The notes: generated by a model from the sequence alone, not told the origin. A stretch of DNA of 64,000 nt from an uncultured Pelagibacteraceae bacterium (GCA_902534465.1 CACAPU010000002.1:62001-126000); one strand, 5' to 3'. Positions 1 through 8,600 are shown, counted from the stretch's first letter. A program made the numbers and translations.

Positions 1-87
1 AATATTAAAAGAACAATCCCTGGGAAAAAAATTAGATCAGTAGAAGTTATTGCTAAAATTGTGAGTGATAATCAATCTCAAAAATAA
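1..87 (+). CDS. C-terminal end of an unidentified protein (partial)
   Basis: Frame 1 is open from the first base to a TAA and encodes the last 28 residues of a protein ending in VSDNQSQK. The fragment is basic and Ile/Val-rich, but I do not recognise a family. The following gene, rubrerythrin, has its own promoter, so the two need not be co-transcribed. Whether this is coding rests only on the open frame and its SAR11-like codon use. Confidence 0.5.
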   Translation, partial: NIKRTIPGKKIRSVEVIAKIVSDNQSQK

Positions 88-136
88 CTCAATAATATCA
101 ATAGTTTAAATAATATATTATATTTATTCTAAACTG

Positions 137-166
137 TTGACATATTATAATTCCTCTATATATAAA
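137..166 (+). promoter_or_regulatory. sigma70-type promoter of rubrerythrin with flanking inverted repeat
   Basis: A consensus TTGACA (137-142) lies 18 bases before TATAAA (161-166). Flanking it are TTCTAAA (127-133) and TTTAGAA (171-177), an inverted pair. ATCATTATC (177-185), identical to a half of the classical Fur box, follows. The gene start has a good Shine-Dalgarno, AGGAG at 192-196. Iron-type control through Fur or Irr is an inference. Confidence 0.6.
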
Positions 167-201
167 CCACTTTAGAATCATTATCAATAGTAGGAGTAAA
201 T

Positions 202-618
202 ATGTCATTAAAAGGTAGTAAAACAGAGGAAAATTTAAAAGAAGCATTTGCTGGGGAAAGCCAAGCAAATAGAAGATATCTTTATTTTGCTCAAAAAGCC
301 GATGTTGAAGGCTTTAACGATGTAGCAGCGGTATTTAGATCAACTGCAGAAGGTGAAACTGGACATGCTCATGGTCACTTAGAATATTTAGAAGAAGTAG
401 GTGATCCAGCAACTGGTAAGCCAATTGGTGAAACAAAAGCTAATCTAGAATCTGCAATTCAAGGTGAAACACATGAGTACACAGATATGTACCCTGGAAT
501 GGCTAAAACAGCTAGAGACGAAGGTTTTGATGAAATAGCTGACTGGTTCGAGACTTTAGCAAAAGCTGAAAAATCGCACGCTGGTAAATTTCAAAAGACT
601 TTAGAAAGCATCGCTTAA
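202..618 (+). CDS. Rubrerythrin (di-iron ferritin-like domain only)
   Basis: A 138-residue di-iron four-helix-bundle protein. Two ExxH-type iron-binding units are visible per half: [11 protein letters not shown] and [13 protein letters not shown] early, then QGETHEY and KAEKSHAG later. Classical rubrerythrins carry a C-terminal rubredoxin domain with CxxC pairs. This one ends after the bundle and contains no cysteine, so it is the short erythrin-like form. The family reduces hydrogen peroxide or handles iron in the cytoplasm. It is followed by an Fe-S oxidoreductase and a DUF3501 protein, a three-gene set that recurs in aerobic bacteria. That suggests the downstream Fe-S protein supplies electrons, though this is inferred. 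Confidence 0.92.
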   Translation: MSLKGSKTEENLKEAFAGESQANRRYLYFAQKADVEGFNDVAAVFRSTAEGETGHAHGHLEYLEEVGDPATGKPIGETKANLESAIQGETHEYTDMYPGMAKTARDEGFDEIADWFETLAKAEKSHAGKFQKTLESIA

Positions 619-624
619 AAAAAA

Positions 625-653
625 TTTGTGGACGAACCCCTCCCGTCCACAAA
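625..653 (+). other. GC-rich intercistronic hairpin without a U-tract
   Basis: TTTGTGGACG (625-634) pairs perfectly with CGTCCACAAA (644-653) around a nine-base, C-rich loop. On this strand it is preceded by A-rich sequence and followed by AAAAACC, so it is not a standard intrinsic terminator. On the reverse strand a T-run follows it. It lies between rubrerythrin and the Fe-S protein and may set their relative mRNA levels or protect a 3' end. Confidence 0.6.
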
Positions 654-674
654 AACCACATTTATAAAAAATCT

Positions 675-2000
675 ATGAGCAAAGAAGGCGGCACACAAGC
701 ACCTACAAGACACCCATTAAAATTTAGAGATCCAGATTTTATAAATCCTGAAAAAATTGATCAGGAAATGAGAAGAGTATTTGATATCTGTCATGGATGC
801 AGAAGATGTTTTAACTTGTGTGATAGTTTTCCAAAATTATTTGACTTTATCGATGAAACTGAGAGTGGCGAAGTATCAGATCTTTCAAGTGAAAAGTTTA
901 AACCTGTTGTAGATGCTTGCACTTTATGTGATATGTGTTTTATGACTAAATGTCCGTATGTTCCACCACACGAATTTGATTTAGATTTTCCACATTTGAT
1001 GTTGAGATATAGAACGGCTCAAAGAAAAAATGGAGATATATCAAAAACTGCTAATCAATTAACTCAAATTGATCGAAATTCAAAAATAGGAATATTTTTT
1101 AGCTTTTTTATAAATTGGATTACTAATGTAAAAAATAAATTTGCTAGAAAAGTTTTAGAATTTTTTACTGGAATAGACAAAAGAGTTATTTTACCAAAAT
1201 ATAATAAAGAAACATTCGCAAATTATTTTCAAAAATTTAAAAAAAATATTTTACCAAAATATAAAGAAAGAAAAGTCGTAATATATTCGACATGTTTTGT
1301 TAACTTTAACAAGAAAAAAACTGGAGAAGCAGCTTTGAAAGTACTTCATCATAATAATGTAGAAGTAGAACACTCTTATGCGGGCTGTTGTGGTATGCCT
1401 TATCTGGAACAAGCAGATCTAGATCAAGTTACAAAGCAAGCAGAGTTAGTCTCTAGAGAATTAATCAAATATGTCGAAAAAGGTTATAAAGTAGTAACCT
1501 TAACAGCAAGTTGTGGATTGATGTTAAAGTTTGAATGGCCTTTATTGATGCCAAATGATGGGATAATTAAAAAACTTTCTCAAAACACTCTCGATATTGA
1601 TGAGTATGTTATGGATATTGCAAATAAAGAGGGTTTAGTTGATGGTTTGAAAGAAATTGATGGAGGAGTAACAGTCCATAATGCTTGTCATGCTAGAGCA
1701 CAAAATATGGGTAATAAAGCAAGAGATATGCTTAAATTAATTCCAAATATTAAATTAGATGTTGTTGAAAGATGCGCAGGTCATGGAGGAACTTTTGGTA
1801 TTATGAAAGAAACTCATGATATAGCAAACAAGGTGGGCAAAACTACCGCAAGTACTGTTAAAAGAAAAAATAATAAATATATGGCATCTGACTGTCCATT
1901 GGCTGGTAAACATATTAAGCAGTTAGCTGATGATACAAACATCGTAAGTGATGAAGCTGTGCATCCAATTGAGATAGTCTCAAAAAGTTATGGATTATAG
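675..2000 (+). CDS. GlpC/HdrD-like Fe-S oxidoreductase with CCG domain
   Basis: A 441-residue cytoplasmic electron carrier. Two [4Fe-4S] motifs lie near the N terminus: C39-x2-C42-x2-C45-x3-C49 and C82-x2-C85-x2-C88-x4-C93. Two cysteine-rich domains follow. The first has the full CCG signature (C207, then C238-C239-G). The second is degenerate, with C338 and CAGHGG at 367-372 in place of CCG. This resembles the anaerobic glycerol-3-phosphate dehydrogenase C subunit and heterodisulfide reductase subunits, but no GlpA/GlpB partner is present. Its setting between rubrerythrin and DUF3501 suggests electron delivery to peroxide reduction. The exact partner is not shown by the sequence. Confidence 0.88.
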   Translation: MSKEGGTQAPTRHPLKFRDPDFINPEKIDQEMRRVFDICHGCRRCFNLCDSFPKLFDFIDETESGEVSDLSSEKFKPVVDACTLCDMCFMTKCPYVPPHEFDLDFPHLMLRYRTAQRKNGDISKTANQLTQIDRNSKIGIFFSFFINWITNVKNKFARKVLEFFTGIDKRVILPKYNKETFANYFQKFKKNILPKYKERKVVIYSTCFVNFNKKKTGEAALKVLHHNNVEVEHSYAGCCGMPYLEQADLDQVTKQAELVSRELIKYVEKGYKVVTLTASCGLMLKFEWPLLMPNDGIIKKLSQNTLDIDEYVMDIANKEGLVDGLKEIDGGVTVHNACHARAQNMGNKARDMLKLIPNIKLDVVERCAGHGGTFGIMKETHDIANKVGKTTASTVKRKNNKYMASDCPLAGKHIKQLADDTNIVSDEAVHPIEIVSKSYGL

Positions 2001-2001
2001 A

Positions 2002-2595
2002 ATGTCAAAAGAACAAAAAATTATTACAAAAGAAGATCTTCTTCCTTTAGATGCATACTCAAAGGTTAGAAGACAAATGAGAAAAGAATTAGTTGAGTTT
2101 AAAAAAAATAGAAGAATTCTTTTAGGGCCTTATGCAACATTTTATTTTGAATGTTATGAAACAATGATAGCTCAGGTACAAGAAATGCTTTACATCGAAA
2201 AGGGTGGAGATGAACAAGTTGCAGATGAACTTGCTGCATATAATCCTCTGATCCCCAATGGTAAAGAGCTAGTTGCCACTCTGATGTTTGAGATAGACAA
2301 CCCCATCATTAGAGCTGAGTTTCTTGGCAAGTTAGGTGGTGTTGAAAATAATATATTTATTAAAGTTGGAGATGAAAAAATTTATGCAGTTCCAGAAATG
2401 GATGTTGATAGAACTTCAGATGATGGAAAAGCATCTTCAGTTCAGTTTATACATTTTCAATTTTCAGATGATCAGGTAAATAAGTTCAAAGACCAAAGTA
2501 ATTCAATTGAAGTTGGCATTGATCACAAGGAGTATTCACACACGACTAAATTTTCAGAGGAAAATATCAAAGCTCTTTCTGCAGACTTTAATTAA
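2002..2595 (+). CDS. DUF3501 family protein
   Basis: A protein of about 197 residues of the DUF3501 type, recognised from its N-terminal region (LLPLDAYSKVRRQMRK) and from its place after a CCG-domain Fe-S protein and rubrerythrin. I chose the ATG just after the TAG of the upstream gene; an in-frame ATG four codons earlier would overlap that gene. No cysteine-based cofactor site, signal peptide or membrane segment is visible. The molecular function is unknown. Constant association with the two redox genes suggests a role in the same peroxide or metal response. It ends 8 bases inside the convergent SH3-protein gene. Confidence 0.85.
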   Translation: MSKEQKIITKEDLLPLDAYSKVRRQMRKELVEFKKNRRILLGPYATFYFECYETMIAQVQEMLYIEKGGDEQVADELAAYNPLIPNGKELVATLMFEIDNPIIRAEFLGKLGGVENNIFIKVGDEKIYAVPEMDVDRTSDDGKASSVQFIHFQFSDDQVNKFKDQSNSIEVGIDHKEYSHTTKFSEENIKALSADFN

Positions 2596-3037
2596 CGATA
2601 CCCCATATATTATCATCTTTCATAATCCAGCCTGAGTAATCGCCTGTCCTAATATTACACCATTTTTCCTCGCATTTAATAACTTTTAAAAGACGACCCT
2701 CATCCAATTTAGCTAATGGTTTTGAGTATTTTGTTGGGTTTTTAAATAGAATCTTTTCAGATTTGGTGATTATTGAGCGTGAATTCCTCAATTGTGAAAT
2801 ATGGATCCAACCACTATTTTTTTTATGGTCGATAACTCTTCTGAAATTTTCTTTTTTATCGATTACTTTCAGAGGTAACTCAATCTTTCTATAAACATAT
2901 TTAATTGGATAATCAAAGCTTGGACCGTATCTAACATTTACTTTTTTATTTTTTAACATCAGAAAATAATTATTTTCTTGAGCGAATGATGAAAATGGTA
3001 AAAGAAAAAAAAATGAAAGTATTAAATATTTTCGCAT
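2588..3037 (-). CDS. Exported bacterial SH3-domain protein
   Basis: About 149 residues with a clear Sec signal peptide (KYLILSFFFLLPFSSFA, cleavage before QENN), then two SH3-like repeats containing NVRYGPSFDYPIKYVY and WCNIRTGDYSGWI. Proteins of this type are common in alphaproteobacteria and are thought to bind the cell wall or stabilise periplasmic complexes. The start is decided by the ribosome binding site: AGGA lies five bases before the ATG at 3037, but would abut the alternative ATG at 3043. The N-terminal coding region overlaps the end of the ThiF-like gene, so the two are translationally coupled. It is the last gene of the ubiE-ubiB-coaBC-dut run. Confidence 0.85.
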   Translation of the reverse strand: MRKYLILSFFFLLPFSSFAQENNYFLMLKNKKVNVRYGPSFDYPIKYVYRKIELPLKVIDKKENFRRVIDHKKNSGWIHISQLRNSRSIITKSEKILFKNPTKYSKPLAKLDEGRLLKVIKCEEKWCNIRTGDYSGWIMKDDNIWGIVN

Positions 3038-3771
3038 ATACATCCTTTTCTTTTTCTAAATAATACTTTTCTAAATTTAAGATTTAATAAATCTATTATT
3101 AAAATATGGGAATTTAAATTTTTACCAACATTTAAAATTGCCTTCAAAACCTCATTGGCCTGTAAGCTACCTGTAATAACTGCTGTTGATCCCAATATAC
3201 CATCTGTTTCACAATCCAAAACTCCTTCTGCTGGCTCACCTTGGTAAAAACATTTTAAACAGGGACTTTTTTTTAAACTAAAATCAAATGTAAAAATATG
3301 TCCTTCAAATTTACTTATAGCTCCAATAATAAGTTTTTTTTTATATCTTAACGAAAGTTTATTTAAAAGAAATTTTGCTTTAAAATTATCTGTACCATCA
3401 ATAATAACATCATACTGTTTAAGAATTTTTCCTAAATTTTTATCTTCTGCTTTAACTCTATATGTTTTTACTTTTACCTTTTTATTAATTTTATTAATTT
3501 TTTTTTTTAAAATATTAACTTTATATTTTCCAACATCATCAGAAGTGAACATAACTTGTCGATGTAGATTTGATATACTCACTTTATCATGGTCCATAAT
3601 GCCAATTTCACCAATACCTGCTCGACAAAGTAAATCAATAACAGGTGTCCCTAAGCCACCACACCCAACAACCAAAACTTTTGCATTTTGAAATTTCTTT
3701 TGACCTAAAACTCCAACTTTCTTTAAAATAATCTGTCTTGAATATCGCTCTAGGTCCTTGTTACTAAACAT
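3022..3771 (-). CDS. ThiF/MoeB/HesA-family sulfur-carrier adenylyltransferase
   Basis: A 249-residue E1-like enzyme that would activate the C-terminal glycine of a ThiS/MoaD-type carrier with ATP. The nucleotide-binding Rossmann motif is GCGGLGTPV near residue 37, followed by DHDKVSISNLHRQ and the substrate-loop segment IDGTDNFKAKFLLN. A Cys-x2-Cys (PCLKC) and a final CIC near the C terminus match the structural zinc site of MoeB. There is no C-terminal rhodanese domain. No moaD, thiS or thiamine gene is adjacent, so the pathway (molybdopterin, thiamine or another carrier) cannot be settled here. Confidence 0.88.
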   Translation of the reverse strand: MFSNKDLERYSRQIILKKVGVLGQKKFQNAKVLVVGCGGLGTPVIDLLCRAGIGEIGIMDHDKVSISNLHRQVMFTSDDVGKYKVNILKKKINKINKKVKVKTYRVKAEDKNLGKILKQYDVIIDGTDNFKAKFLLNKLSLRYKKKLIIGAISKFEGHIFTFDFSLKKSPCLKCFYQGEPAEGVLDCETDGILGSTAVITGSLQANEVLKAILNVGKNLNSHILIIDLLNLKFRKVLFRKRKGCICENI

Positions 3772-3774
3772 TTA

Positions 3775-4212
3775 CTATTTACCAGTAGATCCAAATCCTC
3801 CAGACCCTCTGATTGTCTCTGGTAATTCATTTGTTTCTTCAATTTCTACTTTTAAAATAGGCATTAAAACCATTTGAGCAACTCTATCTTCATCATTGAC
3901 AGTAAATTCGTCTTTACCATGGTTAAATAAAATAATTTTTAGCTCTCCTCTATAATCACTATCAATTGTGCCTGGTGTATTTAGTACGCTAATACTTGAC
4001 TTTGCGGCAAGACCAGATCTTGGTCTAATTTGAACCTCTGTATCTTCAGGAATTGCAATTGCAATACCTGTTGGTATCAACATCGACTCATTTGATTTGA
4101 TTGTTATTGGTTTATCTATACATGCCATCAGATCCATACCCGAAGATCCACTAGTTTTATAACTTGGAAGTTTTGCTTTTTGGTTAAGTCTCTTAAATAA
4201 AACCTTCACCAT
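3775..4212 (-). CDS. dut: Deoxyuridine 5'-triphosphate nucleotidohydrolase
   Basis: A trimeric dUTPase of 145 residues, the usual length. All five family motifs are present: GSSGMDLMA, RPRSGLA, the PGTIDSDYRGE segment with the catalytic Asp and Tyr, RVAQMVL, and the C-terminal arm RGSGGFGSTG that closes over the substrate. It hydrolyses dUTP to dUMP and pyrophosphate, preventing uracil incorporation and feeding dTMP synthesis. It lies three bases after coaBC, a common bacterial pairing, and is evidently in the same transcript. Confidence 0.97.
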   Translation of the reverse strand: MVKVLFKRLNQKAKLPSYKTSGSSGMDLMACIDKPITIKSNESMLIPTGIAIAIPEDTEVQIRPRSGLAAKSSISVLNTPGTIDSDYRGELKIILFNHGKDEFTVNDEDRVAQMVLMPILKVEIEETNELPETIRGSGGFGSTGK

Positions 4213-4215
4213 TAC

Positions 4216-5406
4216 TTAATTAAGCTCAGAGATAACTCTATCTACTATCTCAGATGCTATTAAAGATTTGTTTTTCTTTAATAACTTTTCACTTTTTTTA
4301 TTTTTATAAAATATAGAAACTTCATTATCATCTGAGTCAAAACCTATTGTTTTATCAGAAATATCATTTGCAATAATCCAATCACAATTTTTTTGGTCTA
4401 ATTTTTTCTTTGAATTTTGTTCAAGATTTTGAGTTTCAGCTGCAAATCCAATTGTAATTTTTGGTCTTAGTGAATTATGATTTGATATGTTTGATAAAAT
4501 ATCAATATTTTTTTCTAACTTAAGATCTAAATTTTCACTTTTTTTAATTTTTTCACTATTTATCTCTTTAACTTTAAAATCAGCTACCGCTGCATTAAAG
4601 ATAGCAACATCAGTTGGTAGGTTTTTAAGAGTCTCCCTAAACATTTCCTCTGCAGTTTTTACAGAAATAAATTTTACTCCTTCAACTGGATCTAAATTTG
4701 TTTCCCCAGAAATAAGTGTTGTGTCAAAACCATTATCTCTTAACGACTTTGCTATTTCATAGCCCTGTTTCCCGCTTGATTTATTAGATATAAATCTTAC
4801 TGGATCTATAAATTCTTTAGTAGGTCCAGCTGTGACTAATGCCTTAAATTTTTTGTTTTTTTCAATATTTTTAAAATAATTTTCAATAGTCCCTAATATA
4901 TGTGAAGGTTCTGACATTTTTCCTTTACCGTACTCACCGCAAGCCATATCTCCGATTTCAGGACCAATTATTCTATATCCATAATTTTTTAATTTTAATA
5001 AATTTTCTTTAGTTGATTTGTGTTCCCACATTCTGACATTCATAGCGGGCACTAAAAATACTTGTTTATTTGATGCTAAAACCACAGTGCTAGCGAGGTC
5101 GTCAGTTAAACCATAACTTAATTTTGAGATTGTATTTGCTGTTGCAGGTACAATTAAAATTAAATCTGCCCATCTAGAAAGTGAAATATGATCCATTTCG
5201 GCTTCATTTTCTGCACTGAATATGTCTTCATACACTTTTTCTTGCGAAAGCGATGAAATAGACAGAGGTGTTACAAAGTTTTTACCACTCTTTGTAAGTA
5301 TTGTTTTAATACTTACATCTCTTTTTTTTAAACCTCTTATCACCTCTAAGCTTTTGTAAGCAGATATTCCACCACATATGATTAGAAGTATTTTTTTATT
5401 TTTCAT
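4216..5406 (-). CDS. coaBC: Bifunctional phosphopantothenoylcysteine decarboxylase / phosphopantothenate-cysteine ligase
   Basis: A 396-residue fusion catalysing two successive steps of coenzyme A synthesis. The N-terminal CoaC flavoprotein half (about 1-185) shows GGISAYKSLE, the histidine in DHISLSRWADL, PAMNVRMW and the substrate-clamp cysteine segment MACGEYGKGKM. The C-terminal CoaB half begins at about KFKALVTAGPTKEFIDPVR and contains RFISNKSSGKQGYEIA and the FNAAVADF segment of the ligase. Length is typical. It sits between ubiB and dut in a tightly packed operon. Confidence 0.97.
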   Translation of the reverse strand: MKNKKILLIICGGISAYKSLEVIRGLKKRDVSIKTILTKSGKNFVTPLSISSLSQEKVYEDIFSAENEAEMDHISLSRWADLILIVPATANTISKLSYGLTDDLASTVVLASNKQVFLVPAMNVRMWEHKSTKENLLKLKNYGYRIIGPEIGDMACGEYGKGKMSEPSHILGTIENYFKNIEKNKKFKALVTAGPTKEFIDPVRFISNKSSGKQGYEIAKSLRDNGFDTTLISGETNLDPVEGVKFISVKTAEEMFRETLKNLPTDVAIFNAAVADFKVKEINSEKIKKSENLDLKLEKNIDILSNISNHNSLRPKITIGFAAETQNLEQNSKKKLDQKNCDWIIANDISDKTIGFDSDDNEVSIFYKNKKSEKLLKKNKSLIASEIVDRVISELN

Positions 5407-5414
5407 GAAGAGAA

Positions 5415-6983
5415 TTAAAATACCAATAGAGTTAAAATTACAAGAGATAATAAGCCAATAATAGATTGGTTTCTAAATGACTTCATTTCTTCTTTTTTAG
5501 TGTTTAATTCATTATACGAGTTTGAATTATGAGGTATTTGACCACTAGCAAGGTAATTAAGCGCTTGGTTTGCTTTATCCATTACTTCAGGTAAATTTGG
5601 AAGACGTTTTAATACTTCCACAGAGTCTTTTAATGTCTCATTAATTGAATTTATAGGATCTTTAGTTTCTTTTAACCATTTTTCTAGAACAGGTTTTGAT
5701 GTCTCCCATATATTTGTTTCCGGGTTTAATCTTCTAGCAACTCCTTCAACTACTACCATTGTTTTTTGCAACATAAGCAACTGAGGTTGGGTTTGCATAT
5801 TAAACTTTTCCGTAACATCAAAAAGTTGTTTTAGCAACTTACCACCAGAAATATTTTTTATAGAGTGTCCAAAAATTGGCTCACCAATAGATCTTAGTGC
5901 CTGAGCAAGATCATTTACAGGTACATTGTTTGGAACTAATCCTGCTGCAAGATGTACCTCCGCAACTTTTTTATAATCTCTTTGTATAAAACCAAATAAA
6001 ATCTCAGCTAAAAATCTTTTACTAACATTATCTAACCTTCCCATAATACCAAAATCTATTGGAACAATTTGACCACTCTCATTTACAAAAATATTTCCTT
6101 GATGCATGTCTGCGTGGAAAAAGCCATCTCTGACAGCATGTCTTAAGAAATGTTGTATTATATCAGTGGCAATTTTTTTTGTATCAATTGATCGTTTTTC
6201 TAACTCTTCTGTTTCTCTTATGGATACACCATTAATCCAATCAAGAGTCATTATATTTTCACTTGTATAATCCCAATAGATCTTTGGAACCTCAAAACCC
6301 ACATCATTTTTGGTGTTTTCTGCATATTCGTTTGCTGCAGCAGCTTCAAATCTCAAATCCATCTCAAGGCCAGTAATTTCTTTTAATAAAAAAACCACTT
6401 CAACTAGTTTTAATCTTTTAGTTTTTTTTATTAACGATTCAATTATAAAGGCAAACAGCATTAAAGCATCTACCTCTTCATTAAAAATTTTTTTTATATC
6501 AGGTCTTAATATTTTTATTGCTACATCTTTAATAACTCCATTATCGTCAATTTGAGCTTTGTGTACTTGAGCAATAGATGCAGCTGCAACTGGTTCGCTA
6601 ATATTAATTATTGAATTATAAATTTCATCACCTAAATCATTTCTAATCATTTCTTTTGCTTTTGATTGTGAGAAAGGTGGAAGTTTATCCTGTAAACTTT
6701 CTAATTCTTTTGACAATCCATCTCCTATTATGTCGGGCCTTGTTGCTAGGAACTGGCCGAGTTTAATGAATGTTGTACCCATTGATGCTAGAGAATTAGA
6801 TAATTTTTCCCCTTCACTTAAATTATCAAACGACACATCTTTTTTAGTAAAAGAAAAAGAAAGTAATTTAAATATTACAGTTACTAACAAAGGTGGTTTG
6901 TTAAATTTTGATACAATTGTCAAAGCATCAGATTTAGCGAGTTTTCTTCCAAGTTTAAATAAAGTAATTAATCTTTTGAACAT
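5415..6983 (-). CDS. ubiB: UbiB family atypical kinase for ubiquinone biosynthesis
   Basis: A protein of about 522 residues of the ABC1/ADCK/UbiB family, which supports ubiquinone synthesis at the membrane through an ATPase-like kinase fold. Characteristic features are the KxGQ-like FIKLGQFLATRPD, the alanine-rich loop EPVAAASIAQVHKA, the catalytic HADMHQGNI and the metal-binding VPIDFGIMGR. A single hydrophobic segment ends the protein (SIIGLLSLVILTLLVF). The start chosen is the ATG overlapping the ubiE stop as TAATG; the longer reading would need a TTG codon. UbiE upstream and Coq7 elsewhere in the window complete a ubiquinone theme. Confidence 0.94.
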   Translation of the reverse strand: MFKRLITLFKLGRKLAKSDALTIVSKFNKPPLLVTVIFKLLSFSFTKKDVSFDNLSEGEKLSNSLASMGTTFIKLGQFLATRPDIIGDGLSKELESLQDKLPPFSQSKAKEMIRNDLGDEIYNSIINISEPVAAASIAQVHKAQIDDNGVIKDVAIKILRPDIKKIFNEEVDALMLFAFIIESLIKKTKRLKLVEVVFLLKEITGLEMDLRFEAAAANEYAENTKNDVGFEVPKIYWDYTSENIMTLDWINGVSIRETEELEKRSIDTKKIATDIIQHFLRHAVRDGFFHADMHQGNIFVNESGQIVPIDFGIMGRLDNVSKRFLAEILFGFIQRDYKKVAEVHLAAGLVPNNVPVNDLAQALRSIGEPIFGHSIKNISGGKLLKQLFDVTEKFNMQTQPQLLMLQKTMVVVEGVARRLNPETNIWETSKPVLEKWLKETKDPINSINETLKDSVEVLKRLPNLPEVMDKANQALNYLASGQIPHNSNSYNELNTKKEEMKSFRNQSIIGLLSLVILTLLVF

Positions 6984-7687
6984 TATATTTTCCAACCAGA
7001 ATGAATAGCTACTATTCCGCCAGATAAATTTCTATACGAACAATTTTTAAAATTATTTTGTCTCATCAAATCGATCAATTCCTCTTGATTAACAAATTCT
7101 TCAATACTCTTGGTCAAATATTCATAAGGTTCTTTGTCACCAACAACTGCTTTTCCTATGTGAGGAATTAATTTTGAGTAATTTTTGTATAAAAAGTCTA
7201 AATTAGAGTTTTGAATTTTTGAAAATTCTAAACACATATATCTTCCACCAGTTCTAAGAACTCTAAATGCTTCTGATAAAGATTTATCTAAATTTTTTGT
7301 ATTTCGTAAACCAAAACTTATTGTATAAAAATCAAAAGTATCATTCTCAAATGGCAACTTTTCTGCTTCTGCTACAACCCATTTTATGTTTTTATACTTT
7401 CTTAGTCTTTTTTTACCTTTTTCGATCATTTTCTTGTTGGAATCTGAGGATGTAATTTCCCCATTCTTCTCAGTATAATCTAAAAATAGTTTTCCTAAAT
7501 CACCAGTTCCACAAGCAACATCTAAATATTTTTTGTTTTTTGTTGGATTCATCCAATTCATAAGGTTTTTTTTCCAAATTCTATGAATTCCAAATGACAT
7601 AAAATCATTCATCAAATCATATTTATCGTATACTTTATTAAATACACCTTCGACGAGACCTGTTTTATTTTGAAGATTTTGCTGCAT
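6983..7687 (-). CDS. ubiE: Demethylmenaquinone/ubiquinone C-methyltransferase
   Basis: A 234-residue SAM-dependent methyltransferase that C-methylates the benzoquinone ring during ubiquinone synthesis. Visible signatures are VFNKVYDKYDLMNDFMSFGIHRIWK at the N terminus (matching the family's characteristic opening), the SAM motif LDVACGTGDLGKL and the UbiE/COQ5 signature FGLRNTKNLDKSLSEAFRVL. It is the first gene of the minus-strand run to ubiB, coaBC and dut, and its start codon is only 33 bases from the divergent mutM start, so the two promoters must be interleaved. Confidence 0.96.
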   Translation of the reverse strand: MQQNLQNKTGLVEGVFNKVYDKYDLMNDFMSFGIHRIWKKNLMNWMNPTKNKKYLDVACGTGDLGKLFLDYTEKNGEITSSDSNKKMIEKGKKRLRKYKNIKWVVAEAEKLPFENDTFDFYTISFGLRNTKNLDKSLSEAFRVLRTGGRYMCLEFSKIQNSNLDFLYKNYSKLIPHIGKAVVGDKEPYEYLTKSIEEFVNQEELIDLMRQNNFKNCSYRNLSGGIVAIHSGWKI

Positions 7688-7720
7688 ATAAATTATATTA
7701 AAACACTAATATAGTATGAA

Positions 7721-8587
7721 ATGCCTGAATTACCAGAAGTAGAAATCGTTAAACAATCTTTGAATAAGAGTATTAGGGGAAAGATTATTAAAGACATATT
7801 AATAAAAAATAGGAATTTAAGGTTTAAGATCCCAAGAAATTTTGAAAAAAATATATTAAAAAAAAAAATTACTAAAGTAGATAGATTTTCAAAACACTTA
7901 ATAATGAAATTTGAGGATAGTTCTAATTTAATGATCCATCTTGGAATGTCTGGAACTATTCATTTAATCAGTGAATCCAGAAAAAAAAATTCTATTACAA
8001 ATACCAGTTTTTATCATTCTCCATTGTTACCTAAAAAGCATAATCATGTAGAAATGAAAATTGATAACTTTAAATTAATTTATAATGACCCAAGAAGATT
8101 TGGTTATTTTTCTTATTTTAAAAGTGATGAGCAAATAAATAATAACTTTAAAAAATATGGGCCAGAACCATTTGACCCACTATTTAATAAAAGCTATATT
8201 TTTAATTATTTTAAAAATAAAAAAAAAAATATTAAAAATTTTCTAATTGATCAGAATTTTGTTTCTGGAATTGGTAATATTTATGCTAGTGAAATATTAT
8301 TCTTATGTAAGATTTTACCATCAAAGCAAGTAAGTTTACTTAGTTTAAATGATTGTCAAAAGATTTCTCATTTTTCAAAAGTAGTTTTAAAAAAAGCAAT
8401 AGATAAGGGTGGCTCCAGTATAAGAGATTTTAAAAATATAAGTGGAAATCAGGGGTCTTTCCAAAAAAATTTTAATGTTTATCAAAGAGAAAATAAAAAT
8501 TGTTTAAAATATGGTTGCAAAGGGAGAATATACAAAAAAATTATTTCAAATAGATCAAGTTTTTTTTGTAATTTATGTCAAAAATGA
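7721..8587 (+). CDS. mutM: Formamidopyrimidine-DNA glycosylase
   Basis: A 288-residue bifunctional glycosylase/AP lyase removing 8-oxoguanine and formamidopyrimidines. The protein starts MPELPEVE, where Pro2 is the catalytic nucleophile and Glu3 the conserved acid, which confirms the start. Other signatures are the H-loop segment HLGMSGTIHL, NDPRRFG, the helix-two-turn-helix around QNFVSGIGNIYASEIL and a C-terminal zinc finger with four cysteines (NCLKYGCKGR, then FCNLCQK). The mutM-rpsT-dnaA order is typical of alphaproteobacteria. Confidence 0.97.
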   Translation: MPELPEVEIVKQSLNKSIRGKIIKDILIKNRNLRFKIPRNFEKNILKKKITKVDRFSKHLIMKFEDSSNLMIHLGMSGTIHLISESRKKNSITNTSFYHSPLLPKKHNHVEMKIDNFKLIYNDPRRFGYFSYFKSDEQINNNFKKYGPEPFDPLFNKSYIFNYFKNKKKNIKNFLIDQNFVSGIGNIYASEILFLCKILPSKQVSLLSLNDCQKISHFSKVVLKKAIDKGGSSIRDFKNISGNQGSFQKNFNVYQRENKNCLKYGCKGRIYKKIISNRSSFFCNLCQK

Positions 8588-8600
8588 AAAAATTAATTTA

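Noticed and set aside
4487..4762. Open frame of 91 codons opposite coaBC
   Set aside because: It lies entirely within the conserved coaBC frame on the other strand; its product is a hydrophobic/Ser-rich shadow with no recognisable motif.
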